Source: DASZIT01 sp036489495 (GTDB lineage Bacteria > Actinomycetota > Acidimicrobiia > Acidimicrobiales > RAAP-2). From it: 64,000 nt of DNA. Positions within the stretch are counted from its first letter, which is position 1. Every line of letters begins with the position of its first letter. The notes beneath the pieces were generated by a model. That model made no database searches. It saw only the letters and a list, made by a program, of their open reading frames with translations, and was not told the DNA's origin. A program made the position numbers and the translations under genes. Location of the stretch: positions 12,202 through 76,201 of the forward strand of contig DASXFR010000041.1 in NCBI GenBank assembly GCA_036489495.1, in the 5' to 3' direction. Of this stretch, positions 50,882 through 59,595 are shown piece after piece.

Positions 50882-51715
50882 ATGGTGACGACGAAGGCAC
50901 TGGTGCTCGGCGGTGGCGGCGTCGTCGGTATCGCCTGGGAGCTGGGGGTGATCGCCGGCCTGGCCGAGGACGGGCTCGACCTCACCGACGCCGACCTCAT
51001 CGTCGGCACCTCGGCGGGCGCCGCAGTTGCCGCCCAGATCGCCACCGGTTCACTCGACGAGCTGGTGGCGGCCCAGCGAGCCGAGTCGCAGGAGCTGGCG
51101 GCGGAGCTCGACCTCGACCTCCTGGCGGAGATCTTCTCGTTGCTGAGCGAAGGGTCGGAGTCGGATGATGATCTTCGGGCGCAGGTCGGGGCCCGGGCGC
51201 TGGGTGCCCGCACCGTGGCCGAGCCGGTGCGGCGGGCGGTGATCGCCGCCCGCCTTCCCTCCCACACCTGGCCGGCCCATCCCCTGGTGGTGACGGCGAT
51301 CGACGCCCACTCCGGCGCCCTCACTCGGTTCGACGCCACCTCGGGGGTATCGCTGGTCGACGCGGTTGCCGCCAGCTGCGCGGTGCCCGGTGTGTGGCCG
51401 CCGGTGAGCATCGATGGTCGCCGGTACATCGACGGTGGGGTGCGATCGGTGACCAACGCCGACCTGGCCTCCGGGTGCGGTCGGATCCTGGTCCTGGCGC
51501 CGATGCCGGCCGCCATCACCCCGGGGCTCGAGCGCGAGGTGGACGGCCTGCGCAGCCAGGGGGCGACGGTGCTGGTGATCTCGGGCGACGACGACGCGCT
51601 GGCCAGCTTCGGAGACAACCCGCTGGATCCCTCTCGTCGGGGCCCGGCGCTGGAGGAGGGACGACGTCAGGGTGCCGCGGCGGTGAGCGACGTCCGGGCG
51701 CTGTGGCCAGACTGA
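50882..51715 (+). CDS. patatin-like phospholipase
   Basis: A 277-residue serine lipase/esterase of the patatin family. LVLGGGGVVGIAWELGVI is the oxyanion loop, IVGTSAGAAVAAQ contains the GxSxG nucleophile, and YIDGGVRSVTNADLA the catalytic Asp in DGG. It has no signal peptide. The function is probably turnover of membrane phospholipids or storage lipids (inference). It converges with the ATPase pair downstream. Confidence 0.92.
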   Translation: MVTTKALVLGGGGVVGIAWELGVIAGLAEDGLDLTDADLIVGTSAGAAVAAQIATGSLDELVAAQRAESQELAAELDLDLLAEIFSLLSEGSESDDDLRAQVGARALGARTVAEPVRRAVIAARLPSHTWPAHPLVVTAIDAHSGALTRFDATSGVSLVDAVAASCAVPGVWPPVSIDGRRYIDGGVRSVTNADLASGCGRILVLAPMPAAITPGLEREVDGLRSQGATVLVISGDDDALASFGDNPLDPSRRGPALEEGRRQGAAAVSDVRALWPD

Positions 51716-51725
51716 CCGGGGCCGG

Positions 51726-52964
51726 TCAGTCCCAGATCTGCTCCCCGAGCCGGACCAGCCCGCCGAGGTCGTAGATGTCGGTGTCGAAGAACGGCACGGT
51801 GGCCAGCACTTCGGGCACGTTGCCCAGCTCCGACTGCTCCTCGGCTTCTCGCATGGCCACCACCCGGAAGTTCATGAAGCTGTCCGCCACCTCGGTCAGC
51901 ACCCGCCGGATCTGGTCTTCGTCGCCGAGCGGGGTATCGACCGATGCCAAGGCCGGCGCCAGCCCGGTGGCCAGCTCCCCGGCCCGCTCCTTCATGGCTT
52001 CGGCGACCTGGGCGGCCTCGGCGCCCTGGAGATAGGCCGGGAGGACTTTGTTCAGGACGATGGCACCGAGGTTGAGGTGGCGGGCGGTGAGCTCCTGGGC
52101 AAAGAACTCCGCCTCCCGGAGCGGCACGCCCTCGAGGGTGGACACCACCATGAAGGTGGTCCTCCGATCCGACAGCAGCCGCTGGACCGCACCGGCCCGC
52201 TCCACGAAGCCGTCATACATCGACTGGAAGAGAATGAAGAACTCGGAGATGTCGGCGAGGAACTGCGTCCCGAGGATGCGATCGGCGATTTGGTAGAACG
52301 GCTTGGTGGCCACGTTGACCAGACGTGAACGGTAGGGGACGATCAACCAGCGCAACAGCCGCGACGAGAAGAAGTCGGCCAACCGCTGCGGGGCGTCGAG
52401 GAAATCCAGGGCGTTGCGGGTCGGAGGGGTGTCGACCACGATCAGGTCGTACTCACCTTCTGAGTGGATCTCGTAGAGCCGCTCCATGGCAATGTAGTCG
52501 TGGCTCTGGACGAAACGCCCGGAGATGTTCTTGTACAGCGGGTTGGCCAGGATCTCGTCCCGGGTCTGGGGGTCGGGGGCGTGCATGCGGATGAGCGAGT
52601 CCCAGGACTCCTTGGTGTCCAGCATGGCCGCCCACAATTCGCCACGGGGCTTCAGGCCGGCGGATCGGAAGGCGTCGTCGGGCACCCGGCTCTCGGCATT
52701 GCCGATCCCCTCGAGCCCGAGGGCGTTGGCCAACCGCTTGGCCGGGTCAACGGTGAGCACCAGCACCTTCCCGCCGTGGCGCAGCGCCGCCATGACGCCG
52801 GCCGCCGCCGCGGTGGTGGTCTTCCCGACCCCGCCGGGGCCGCAGGCGATGACGATCTCCTTGGCGGCCAGCAGACCGTCGAGCGACCCGGAACCGGCAG
52901 CCGGCGACTTCGACGGCGAGGCCGGACGGCGGCCGGACCGGAGGTTCGGGCGTTCGGGCGGCAT
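51726..52964 (-). CDS. ArsA/Get3-like ATPase, BagB type
   Basis: A 412-residue P-loop ATPase of the ArsA/Get3 branch. ACGPGGVGKTTTAAAAG is the deviant Walker A, VDPAKRLANALG the A' motif, and LIVVDTPPTRNALDFLD switch II. A disordered N-terminus of about 28 residues precedes it. It overlaps the stop of the partner gene by one base (TGATG). The pair resembles Rv3679-Rv3680 (BagA/BagB) of M. tuberculosis, which form a Get3-like complex; no arsenite pump is encoded here, so arsenic export is unlikely. Confidence 0.86.
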   Translation of the reverse strand: MPPERPNLRSGRRPASPSKSPAAGSGSLDGLLAAKEIVIACGPGGVGKTTTAAAAGVMAALRHGGKVLVLTVDPAKRLANALGLEGIGNAESRVPDDAFRSAGLKPRGELWAAMLDTKESWDSLIRMHAPDPQTRDEILANPLYKNISGRFVQSHDYIAMERLYEIHSEGEYDLIVVDTPPTRNALDFLDAPQRLADFFSSRLLRWLIVPYRSRLVNVATKPFYQIADRILGTQFLADISEFFILFQSMYDGFVERAGAVQRLLSDRRTTFMVVSTLEGVPLREAEFFAQELTARHLNLGAIVLNKVLPAYLQGAEAAQVAEAMKERAGELATGLAPALASVDTPLGDEDQIRRVLTEVADSFMNFRVVAMREAEEQSELGNVPEVLATVPFFDTDIYDLGGLVRLGEQIWD

Positions 52965-53923
52965 CAGTAGCCGAGTTCCTCGCCCAGGGAGGCGGCCACC
53001 TGGCGGGTGGTCCGGAGCCCATGGGAACGGGTGAACAGATAGGGCAGGTAGAGAAGGGGGACGGTCGGGTCGATGCCTTCCCGCAGGCGGTCGAGGTGGG
53101 TGGAGCGGGTGCGCCGCATGGTCACCGCCAACCGGGCCGCCTCCAGCACCGGCTTCGGGTCGCCGCCGACCAACTCGGCCAGTTCCTCGGAGGGGCCGGC
53201 AGTGGCCAAGGCGTCGAACACCAGCTCCTCCTGCCGGCCGAACAGCTCGGGAAGGACCCGGTTGACCACCACCGCCGACATCTTCACGGTGGTCTCCTTC
53301 TTGACTCTCACCGCCAGATCGATGGTCTCGTTCACCGGCATCTCCTCGGGAGTGCACACCGCCACCAGGCCGGTCTGGGCCGGGTCGGAGAGGATGTCGA
53401 GCATCCAGTCGGTCTGGGTGCGGATTAACCCCACCTTGACCAGGTCGTTGATGGCCTGGGGAGCCGCCAGCTGGCCGACGATGTGGCCGGAGGCCGGCGC
53501 GTCGACTACCACCAGGTCGTAGTTGCGCTCCCGGACCTCGAAGCAGAGCTTGCCGACGGTGAGGATCTCCCGCACCCCGGGGGCGGCGGTGGCCACGAAG
53601 TCGAACGCCTTGGCCAGCGGCCCGATCCGACCGATGACCGGAATCCGCAACTGCAACTTCAGGTACTCGCGCAGTGACGCCTCGGTGTCCATGGTCATCA
53701 CGAAGAGCCCGGGGAGCACCTCTTTTTCGGCAAAGCCGGTCGGGGGGGCCTCATAGAAACCCGAGACGTCCCCCTTGGCATCCACCTCGCACACCAGTAC
53801 CCGTTTCCCCTGCTGCGAGGCGAACAGGGCCAGGGCCGAGGCCACCGTGGTCTTCCCCACGCCACCCTTGCCGGTCACGAAGACCAACTTCAGATCAAGG
53901 AGCGCGGTCACCTCGCCGGCCAC
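52964..53923 (-). CDS. ArsA/Get3-like ATPase, BagA type
   Basis: A 319-residue partner ATPase. FVTGKGGVGKTTVASALALFAS is the deviant Walker A with the signature lysine, VCEVDAKGDVSGFYE the A' region, and LVVVDAPASGHIVGQLAAPQAI switch II. The protein is shorter than its partner and begins with GTG. The tandem suggests a heterodimer. Client proteins in bacteria are not well defined. Confidence 0.86.
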   Translation of the reverse strand: MAGEVTALLDLKLVFVTGKGGVGKTTVASALALFASQQGKRVLVCEVDAKGDVSGFYEAPPTGFAEKEVLPGLFVMTMDTEASLREYLKLQLRIPVIGRIGPLAKAFDFVATAAPGVREILTVGKLCFEVRERNYDLVVVDAPASGHIVGQLAAPQAINDLVKVGLIRTQTDWMLDILSDPAQTGLVAVCTPEEMPVNETIDLAVRVKKETTVKMSAVVVNRVLPELFGRQEELVFDALATAGPSEELAELVGGDPKPVLEAARLAVTMRRTRSTHLDRLREGIDPTVPLLYLPYLFTRSHGLRTTRQVAASLGEELGY

Positions 53924-53975
53924 CTACGCCGTGACGGTTGGAGGGCGGCCGGTGAAGGCGGGGCAACGAGTGGGA

Positions 53976-54212
53976 TCAGGAGACCCCGAAGCCGACCCGA
54001 CGATCGGAGGGCGTCCCATCCACCTCGATATAGGCGACCTTGCCGGAGGGAACTCCCACCCGGCGGCCCTTGCGGTCGGTCAACCAGAGCATCGAGCCTT
54101 CCTTGGTCAGCGCCGCCTCGATGTCGGCCAGGACCTTGTCGCGGTCAGCATCGTCAGGCAGCTCGACATCGAGCTCCTTTATCGACTGCACGATCCCGAT
54201 ACGCACATCCAC
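53976..54212 (-). CDS. DUF3107 family protein
   Basis: A 78-residue protein of an actinobacterial family with no known function. The start VDVRIGIVQSIKELDVELPDDAD and the C-terminal KVAYIEVDGTPSDRRVGFG define it. GAGAGGAG lies 8 bases before the GTG at 54212, which decides the start. It lies 52 bases before the BagA-like gene in the same direction and diverges from dgt. Confidence 0.85.
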   Translation of the reverse strand: MDVRIGIVQSIKELDVELPDDADRDKVLADIEAALTKEGSMLWLTDRKGRRVGVPSGKVAYIEVDGTPSDRRVGFGVS

Positions 54213-54329
54213 CTGGCACGCTCCTCTCAACCTCGGCCGACGGACCCGGCGGCTCCCCTGACGATACAAGGTCAGCGATGCGGGGCGTCCCGGGGTCCCG
54301 GTGCTACAGCCATGGGGCACACTGGGGTG

Positions 54330-55478
54330 ATGGAGGGAGAGAGCGAACGCAGTCGGCAGTGGGCGTCCACCATGTATGCCCACGGCGACGAGGACACCAA
54401 ATTCGCCCATGCCGACAGTTCGGCGGTGGCGGACCCCGGCGGCGCCATTTCCGGCCTCGACCGCTCCCCCCGCGAAGCGGACGAGGACGCCCAGCTGGCG
54501 GTGGGGGCGACCCATGCCCGGGGAGGCGGCACCCGGCACCGGACGGAAGAACCCGACCCCTGGCGGACCTGCTTCGAGCGGGACCGCGACCGGATCCTCC
54601 ACGCCCCGGCCTTCCGGCGGCTGGCCGGGAAGACCCAGGTATTCGTGTTCCCCGACGACCACCAGCGGACCCGACTCACCCACGCCCTGGAGGTCGCCCA
54701 GGTAGCCACCGGCATCGCCCGGGCCTGCCGGCTCAATGTCGCCCTCACCGAGGCGATCGCCCTCGGCCACGATTGCGGGCACGGTCCCGGCGGCCACGCC
54801 AGCGAGGATGCGCTCTCGGCCTACGTGGTCGGCGGATTCGATCATGCTCCCTGGGGAGCCGACGTGTCACTGGCCCACCTCAATCTCTGTCACGAGACGC
54901 TCGACGGCATCCGCAATCACTCGTGGTCCCGCCCGGCCCCCAGCACCCCGGAAGGGGAGGTGGTGAGCTGGGCCGATCGCATCGCCTACGTCTGCCACGA
55001 CTTCGAGGACGCGGTGAAGAGCGGGATCGTCACCCCCCAGGTGCTCCCGACCCTGGTGCGCGAACGCTGCGGCGAACGGCGCAGCCAACAACTCGGGACC
55101 TTCATCGACGCAATGGTGGCGACGGTGCTGGATACCGGTCGGGTCGGCATGTCGGCCACCTACGCCGACGCCCTTTCCGCCTTCCGGGCCTGCAACTACG
55201 AGCACATCTACCTCCGGCCCAGCTCGGTGGCCCAGGGGCGGGCGGTCATCGGGGTGCTCCGGGCGCTGGTCGAGCACTACGGAGACCGCCCCAATCTCAT
55301 CCCCGACGGGGACGGGACTGGCACCGATCTGCGCGGCGGCGACGCCGAGGCCTTGACCGCCGCGGTCAGCTATGTGGCCGGGATGACCGATCGGTTCGCC
55401 TTCGGCCAGGCGGTGGCCGTCCTCGGATGGGATCCGGACAAGCTCCCGATCGGGGTCGGGATCAACCGCCAGTTCTGA
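54330..55478 (+). CDS. dgt: deoxyguanosinetriphosphate triphosphohydrolase-like protein
   Basis: An HD-domain hydrolase that cleaves triphosphate from dNTPs. RRLAGKTQVFVFPDDHQRTRLTHALEVAQVATG and ALTEAIALGHDCGHGPGGHASEDAL hold the His/His-Asp metal ligands; LNLCHETLDGIRNHSW and SWADRIAYVCHDFEDAVKSG follow the dGTPase pattern. I chose the ATG at 54330 (382 residues); a start at 54312 is also possible. The N-terminal 60 residues are disordered. In actinobacteria this gene usually precedes dnaG, which is not here. Confidence 0.9.
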   Translation: MEGESERSRQWASTMYAHGDEDTKFAHADSSAVADPGGAISGLDRSPREADEDAQLAVGATHARGGGTRHRTEEPDPWRTCFERDRDRILHAPAFRRLAGKTQVFVFPDDHQRTRLTHALEVAQVATGIARACRLNVALTEAIALGHDCGHGPGGHASEDALSAYVVGGFDHAPWGADVSLAHLNLCHETLDGIRNHSWSRPAPSTPEGEVVSWADRIAYVCHDFEDAVKSGIVTPQVLPTLVRERCGERRSQQLGTFIDAMVATVLDTGRVGMSATYADALSAFRACNYEHIYLRPSSVAQGRAVIGVLRALVEHYGDRPNLIPDGDGTGTDLRGGDAEALTAAVSYVAGMTDRFAFGQAVAVLGWDPDKLPIGVGINRQF

Positions 55479-55584
55479 CCGGATGGCGCCGGATTCCCTG
55501 CTCGCCACGTCCAGGGACGCAACTGTCAGACGACCAATAAGATCGGATTTCAGTGGATCCGACCGGTCGGTGAAGGAGCTTCCA

Positions 55585-56955
55585 GTGGTCATCCGAGAAT
55601 CGTTGCCGTCGCCCGCCACCGGCTCGCCGAGCTCATCCCCACCCCGGGTGGTACCGGACGCCGGGCCGGGACCCGGGCCCCGCCGAGGGGGCGGTGCCGC
55701 CGGGGCATTGGCCCCGCTGTTGCGGGCATTCCTGGGCACCGAGTTGCCGGTGCGGTTCGAGTTCTGGGACGGAAGCGGGGTCGGGCCGGTCGACGGCGCC
55801 GGGACCATCCGGGTCAACTCGGTCGACGCGGTGCGGCGGATGCTCTGGGCGCCGGGAGAGCTCGGGGTGGCCCGGGCGTTCGTGGCCGGTGACCTGTCGC
55901 TGGAGGGCGACCTGTTCGCCATGTTGCGGGTGCTCCACGACGCCGCCCCGCGTGATCTTCGCAAGATGGGGCTACGGGCGCTGCCGCCGATCATCGACGC
56001 CGCCCGTCGACTGGGGGCCATCGGTCCCCCGCTGCCGGCGCCGGTCGAAGAGTGCCGGCCATCGGGCCGGCTCCACTCCCTGGGCCGAGACGCCAAGGTC
56101 ATCAGCCACCACTACGACGTCGGCAACGACTTCTACCGGTTGTTCCTCGGGCCACGGATGACCTATTCGTGCGCCCGGTTCGTCACCGACTCCGCCTCGC
56201 TCGAAGACGCCCAGGACGCCAAACACCAACTGATCTGCCTCAAGCTGGGCCTCGATGAGCGTCCGGAGATGCGCCTGCTCGACGTGGGCTGCGGATGGGG
56301 ATCGATGGCCATCCATGCCGCCCGGCACCACCAGGCCACGGTCGTCGGGGTGGCCCTCAGCTCCGAGCAGGTCGAACAGGCCCGGGAGCGGGTGAAGGCG
56401 GCCGGGCTCGACGACCGCATCGAGATCCGGCTCCAGGACTACCGGGAACTGCAGGGCGAGGAGTTCGACGCCATCTCCTCGATCGGCATGTTCGAACACG
56501 TCGGTGCGTCGGCCATGGCCCGCTACTTCACCACCCTGTACAACCTCCTCGGGCCCACCGGTCGACTCCTCAACCACGCCATCTCCACCCCCGGTGGCTC
56601 GGTGCTGGGGCGACGGACGTTCATCGGTCGCTATGTGTTCCCCGACGGCGAACTCCTCGATGTCGGCGAAGTCATCTTGGCCATGCAACGGGCGGGGTTC
56701 GAGGTTCGGGACGTGGAGTCGCTGCGGGAGCACTACGCCAAGACGCTCCGCGCCTGGGTCGCCAACCTCGAGGACCACTGGGAGGAGGCGGTCGATCTGG
56801 TCGGCGAACATCGGGCGAACATCTGGCGGTTCTACATGGCGGCGTCGGCCAACGGCTTCGACGACGCCGGGTTGGCCATCCATCAGGTGCTCGGCATCGT
56901 CTCCGCACCGGACGGCGAAAGTGGGATGCCGGCCACCCGGGTCGACTGGTCCTGA
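55585..56955 (+). CDS. cyclopropane-fatty-acyl-phospholipid synthase family methyltransferase
   Basis: Transfers a methylene or methyl group from SAM to unsaturated acyl chains of phospholipids. The N-terminal 160 residues are the lipid-binding half (ELGVARAFVAGDLSLEGDLF). HHYDVGNDFYRLFLGPRMTYSCARF, LLDVGCGWGSMAIHAA and SIGMFEHVG are CFA synthase signatures, the last with the bicarbonate-binding Glu/His region. I chose the GTG at 55585 because AAGGAG precedes it (456 residues). It could also make 10-methyl branched chains, but the pathway reductase is not seen. Confidence 0.9.
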   Translation: MVIRESLPSPATGSPSSSPPRVVPDAGPGPGPRRGGGAAGALAPLLRAFLGTELPVRFEFWDGSGVGPVDGAGTIRVNSVDAVRRMLWAPGELGVARAFVAGDLSLEGDLFAMLRVLHDAAPRDLRKMGLRALPPIIDAARRLGAIGPPLPAPVEECRPSGRLHSLGRDAKVISHHYDVGNDFYRLFLGPRMTYSCARFVTDSASLEDAQDAKHQLICLKLGLDERPEMRLLDVGCGWGSMAIHAARHHQATVVGVALSSEQVEQARERVKAAGLDDRIEIRLQDYRELQGEEFDAISSIGMFEHVGASAMARYFTTLYNLLGPTGRLLNHAISTPGGSVLGRRTFIGRYVFPDGELLDVGEVILAMQRAGFEVRDVESLREHYAKTLRAWVANLEDHWEEAVDLVGEHRANIWRFYMAASANGFDDAGLAIHQVLGIVSAPDGESGMPATRVDWS

Positions 56956-56976
56956 CCCGGTGCCATCGGCTACCCG

Positions 56977-57792
56977 ATGACCCCGACCGACCGAGCCCGC
57001 ACCTTCAGGGATCTCCACGTCCCCGGCCGACCGCTGCTGATGCCCAACCCGTGGGATCCGGGAAGCGCCAAATTGCTGGCCTCGATGGGCTTCCGGGCAT
57101 TGGCCACCACCAGCAGCGGCTATGCCGCCACCCTCGGCCAACTGGACGGCGCCATCGACCGGGAGGCTTCCCTCGCCCATGCCGCCGCCGTCGTCGCCGC
57201 CGTCGAGGTGCCGGTATCGGCCGACCTGGAGAACGGCTTCGCTGACGATCCCGCCGGGGTATCGGCCACCGTCGAAGCCGCGGTGGAGGTGGGGCTGGCC
57301 GGCTGCTCGGTGGAGGACGCCAACATCCGGTCGGAGTCCCCGATCTACGAGCTCGGCCTGGCGGTCGAACGGGTGGCGGCAGCGGTCGAGGGCGCCCACA
57401 CCGGCGCCGGTCTGGTGTTGACCGCCCGGGCGGAGAACTTCATCCGGGGGAACCCCGACCTGGACGACACCATTGCCCGGCTCCAGGCCTACCAGGAGGC
57501 GGGCGCCGACGTGCTCTACGCCCCGGGCCTTTCCGATATCGGGGACATCCGACGGGTCGTCGCCGCGGTCGATCGACCGGTCAACGTGTTGGCCCGGGCC
57601 GGTCTCGCACCGGTGGCCGAGCTCGCCGAGGCCGGAGTCGCCCGCATCTCGGTCGGCGGCGCCTTCAGCCAGGTGGCACTGGCCGCGGTGGTGGCCGCCG
57701 GTCGCGAGCTGCTCGACCACGGCACCTACGGTTTCACCGTGCAGGCCGGCGAGGGTCGGAAGCTTGCCGCGCAGGCGTTTGGGAGTCCCTGA
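56977..57792 (+). CDS. isocitrate lyase/PEP mutase family protein
   Basis: A 271-residue TIM-barrel enzyme. LMPNPWDPGSAKLLASMGFRALATTSSGYAATLG, VPVSADLENGFADDP with metal-binding Asp/Glu, GLAGCSVEDANI and ARAENFIRGNPDLDDTIARLQAYQEAGADVLYAPG follow the PEP-mutase/oxaloacetate-hydrolase pattern. No KKCGH lyase motif is present, so it is not isocitrate lyase. The substrate is open; carboxyphosphonoenolpyruvate mutase-like annotations are not supported by context. Confidence 0.85.
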   Translation: MTPTDRARTFRDLHVPGRPLLMPNPWDPGSAKLLASMGFRALATTSSGYAATLGQLDGAIDREASLAHAAAVVAAVEVPVSADLENGFADDPAGVSATVEAAVEVGLAGCSVEDANIRSESPIYELGLAVERVAAAVEGAHTGAGLVLTARAENFIRGNPDLDDTIARLQAYQEAGADVLYAPGLSDIGDIRRVVAAVDRPVNVLARAGLAPVAELAEAGVARISVGGAFSQVALAAVVAAGRELLDHGTYGFTVQAGEGRKLAAQAFGSP

Positions 57793-57802
57793 GACTGGCC
57801 CG

Positions 57803-58564
57803 GTGTCGTCACCACCGACGTTCGAGGATCTGGTCGCCGAAGGCGAGTCGGTGCCGGTAGAGGGCTGGGACTTCTCCTGGTTCGACGGACGGGCCACCGA
57901 GGAACGCCCGACCTGGCGGTATTCCCGGATGCTGGCCGACCATATGGCCGGCGCCACCGCCGCCCTCGATATCCAGACCGGGGGTGGCGAGGTGCTGGCG
58001 GAGATTCCCGTATCGCCGCCGGTGCTGGCCGCCACCGAGTCGTGGCCCCCGAACCTGGCGCTTGCCCGGGCCAACCTCGCCGGACTGGGGGCAACGGTGA
58101 CCGAAGTCCCCGACGACGCCGACCTGCCGTTCGCGGCGAGCTCTTTCGATCTGGTCGTCAGCCGCCATCCCACCCTCGTCCGCTGGGACGAGATCGCCCG
58201 GGTCCTGCAACCCGGCGGGACCTATCTTTCCCAGCAAGTGGGGGCCGGGGCGGTCCGGGAGCTCACCGACTTCATGATGGGTCCCCAGCCGGTCAACCCG
58301 ATACGGAATCCGGAGTGGGCGGCGGCGGCCGCCATCGCCGCCGGACTCGAGGTGATCGACCTACGCCAGCAAGCGTTGCCAATGGCGTTCAATGACGTCG
58401 GCGCAGTGGTGGTGTTCCTCCGCAAGGTCATCTGGACCGTTCCCGGCTTCACCACGACGGGCTATCGCGAGCAACTCGCCCGACTTCATCATCAGATCCA
58501 AACCCACGGGCCGTTCGTAGCCCACGCCCAGCGGTTCCTGATCCAAGCCCGCCAGCCGCGCTGA
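57803..58564 (+). CDS. SAM-dependent methyltransferase-like protein
   Basis: A 253-residue protein with a Rossmann methyltransferase core. Motif I is degenerate (ALDIQTGGGEVLAEIP), followed by VLAATESWPPNLALARANL, DADLPFAASSFDLVVSRHPTLVRWDEIARVLQPGGTYLSQQVG. The missing first glycine of GxGxG may weaken SAM binding. It starts with GTG 10 bases after the PEP-mutase-like gene and probably shares its transcript. Confidence 0.78.
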   Translation: MSSPPTFEDLVAEGESVPVEGWDFSWFDGRATEERPTWRYSRMLADHMAGATAALDIQTGGGEVLAEIPVSPPVLAATESWPPNLALARANLAGLGATVTEVPDDADLPFAASSFDLVVSRHPTLVRWDEIARVLQPGGTYLSQQVGAGAVRELTDFMMGPQPVNPIRNPEWAAAAAIAAGLEVIDLRQQALPMAFNDVGAVVVFLRKVIWTVPGFTTTGYREQLARLHHQIQTHGPFVAHAQRFLIQARQPR

Positions 58565-58753
58565 GCCCCGCCTTCGGGCCTTGGCATCCATCCCGACGCG
58601 CTCGAGTCACCGCACCGCTCCCGTTTCGGTCATCGGACCCCTCCCGCCGATCCAGCCCTTGGGACCCGTCCCCGAGGCACGGGTGCTCTCAGGACTTGAT
58701 CGGACGGCGAAACGTGTCGATGAGAAGGGGACGACCGATGGAAGGGGGCCCAC

Positions 58754-59380
58754 ATGGCCCGGATATGCAACCAGGTGACGAACTCGACGGGGGGTAACTG
58801 CACCCGCCCGGTCGACGAAGAACGCGACCACTGCGCCGCCGGTCACCGGCACCCGCCGCCGCCGACCTCGCCCTCCCGACCGAGTACAGCTCGGGCGGGC
58901 CGCTCCGCCCCCATGGCCCGTCGGGTCCGGGCCCTCCGGGACGACGCCCTCTTCGCCGAGGAAATCCCCCCGGTCATTGACGTGGGCCGGGTCACGCCCG
59001 AGGAGGCCATCGAGGCCATCGCCGGTGAACCGGACGACCGCTCGGCCCGCCTGGCCGTCGTCCAGACCTACGGCACGGTCGGGGCGTGGCTGGTGTGCGG
59101 CTACGAGGACGCCGCCCGCCGAACCGCCACCGGTGGGGAGCCGTGTGCCCCCCTCGACCGCTTGGTGTCCGGCTTCCCGGTCCTCGACGTCGGCCAGATC
59201 GCCTCGGCCCTCGACGCCCTCAACACCGCCTGTGGCGCCCCCGACGACGCCGCCAGCCGGGCGTGCCACCGGATGGAGGCGGCCTACGCCGTCGCCGCCC
59301 GGGAGGGCAACCCGCTCGCCCGGGCCGACTACCTGTCCGCCTGGACCCGGTTTCGTCAGACCAGCCGGTCAGCGGCATGA
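58754..59380 (+). CDS. unknown protein with N-terminal cysteine/histidine cluster
   Basis: I do not recognise this 208-residue protein. Residues 5-31 contain Cys5, Cys16, Cys27 and His31, spaced like a small zinc knuckle, then a Pro/Ser/Arg-rich linker and an Ala-rich helical domain from about residue 55 with further cysteines (VCGYEDAARR, NTACGAPDDAASRACHRM). GGAAGGGGG precedes the ATG. The end overlaps the next small gene in ATGA. The 189-base gap before it shows a possible TTGATC -35 but no certain promoter. Confidence 0.65.
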   Translation: MARICNQVTNSTGGNCTRPVDEERDHCAAGHRHPPPPTSPSRPSTARAGRSAPMARRVRALRDDALFAEEIPPVIDVGRVTPEEAIEAIAGEPDDRSARLAVVQTYGTVGAWLVCGYEDAARRTATGGEPCAPLDRLVSGFPVLDVGQIASALDALNTACGAPDDAASRACHRMEAAYAVAAREGNPLARADYLSAWTRFRQTSRSAA

Positions 59381-59559
59381 CCGCCCACCTGTCCGCCGCC
59401 GATCGGCAGCGGTATCAGAGCCGCTGGGTGGCGCTGGAGGGTCGACGGGTAGTCGCCGCCCGCCCCGACCCCTTGGAGCTCTTCGCGGTGCTGGCCGAGC
59501 TCGGGATCAAAGGGGCCACCATCGTCCAGGTCCGGGACCGGGATCTCCGGGCCGCATGA
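59377..59559 (+). CDS. small protein, DUF5678-like
   Basis: A 60-residue protein whose ATG overlaps the stop of the preceding gene in ATGA. RWVALEGRRVVAARPDPLELFAVLAELGI resembles the DUF5678 pattern (WVAxxxGRVVA), a short beta-alpha domain often encoded beside aspartic protease-like or unknown genes. No catalytic residues are visible. The coupling makes it real despite its size; the two probably form one functional unit. Confidence 0.65.
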   Translation: MTAHLSAADRQRYQSRWVALEGRRVVAARPDPLELFAVLAELGIKGATIVQVRDRDLRAA

Positions 59560-59595
59560 CCCCGGGGCCCGGGTCGGCGAACTGACCCGACCGGG

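Noticed and set aside
51726..53923. Arsenite export system (ArsA)
   Set aside because: Both ATPases resemble the Get3/Bag branch, and no arsB, arsC or arsR gene is nearby.
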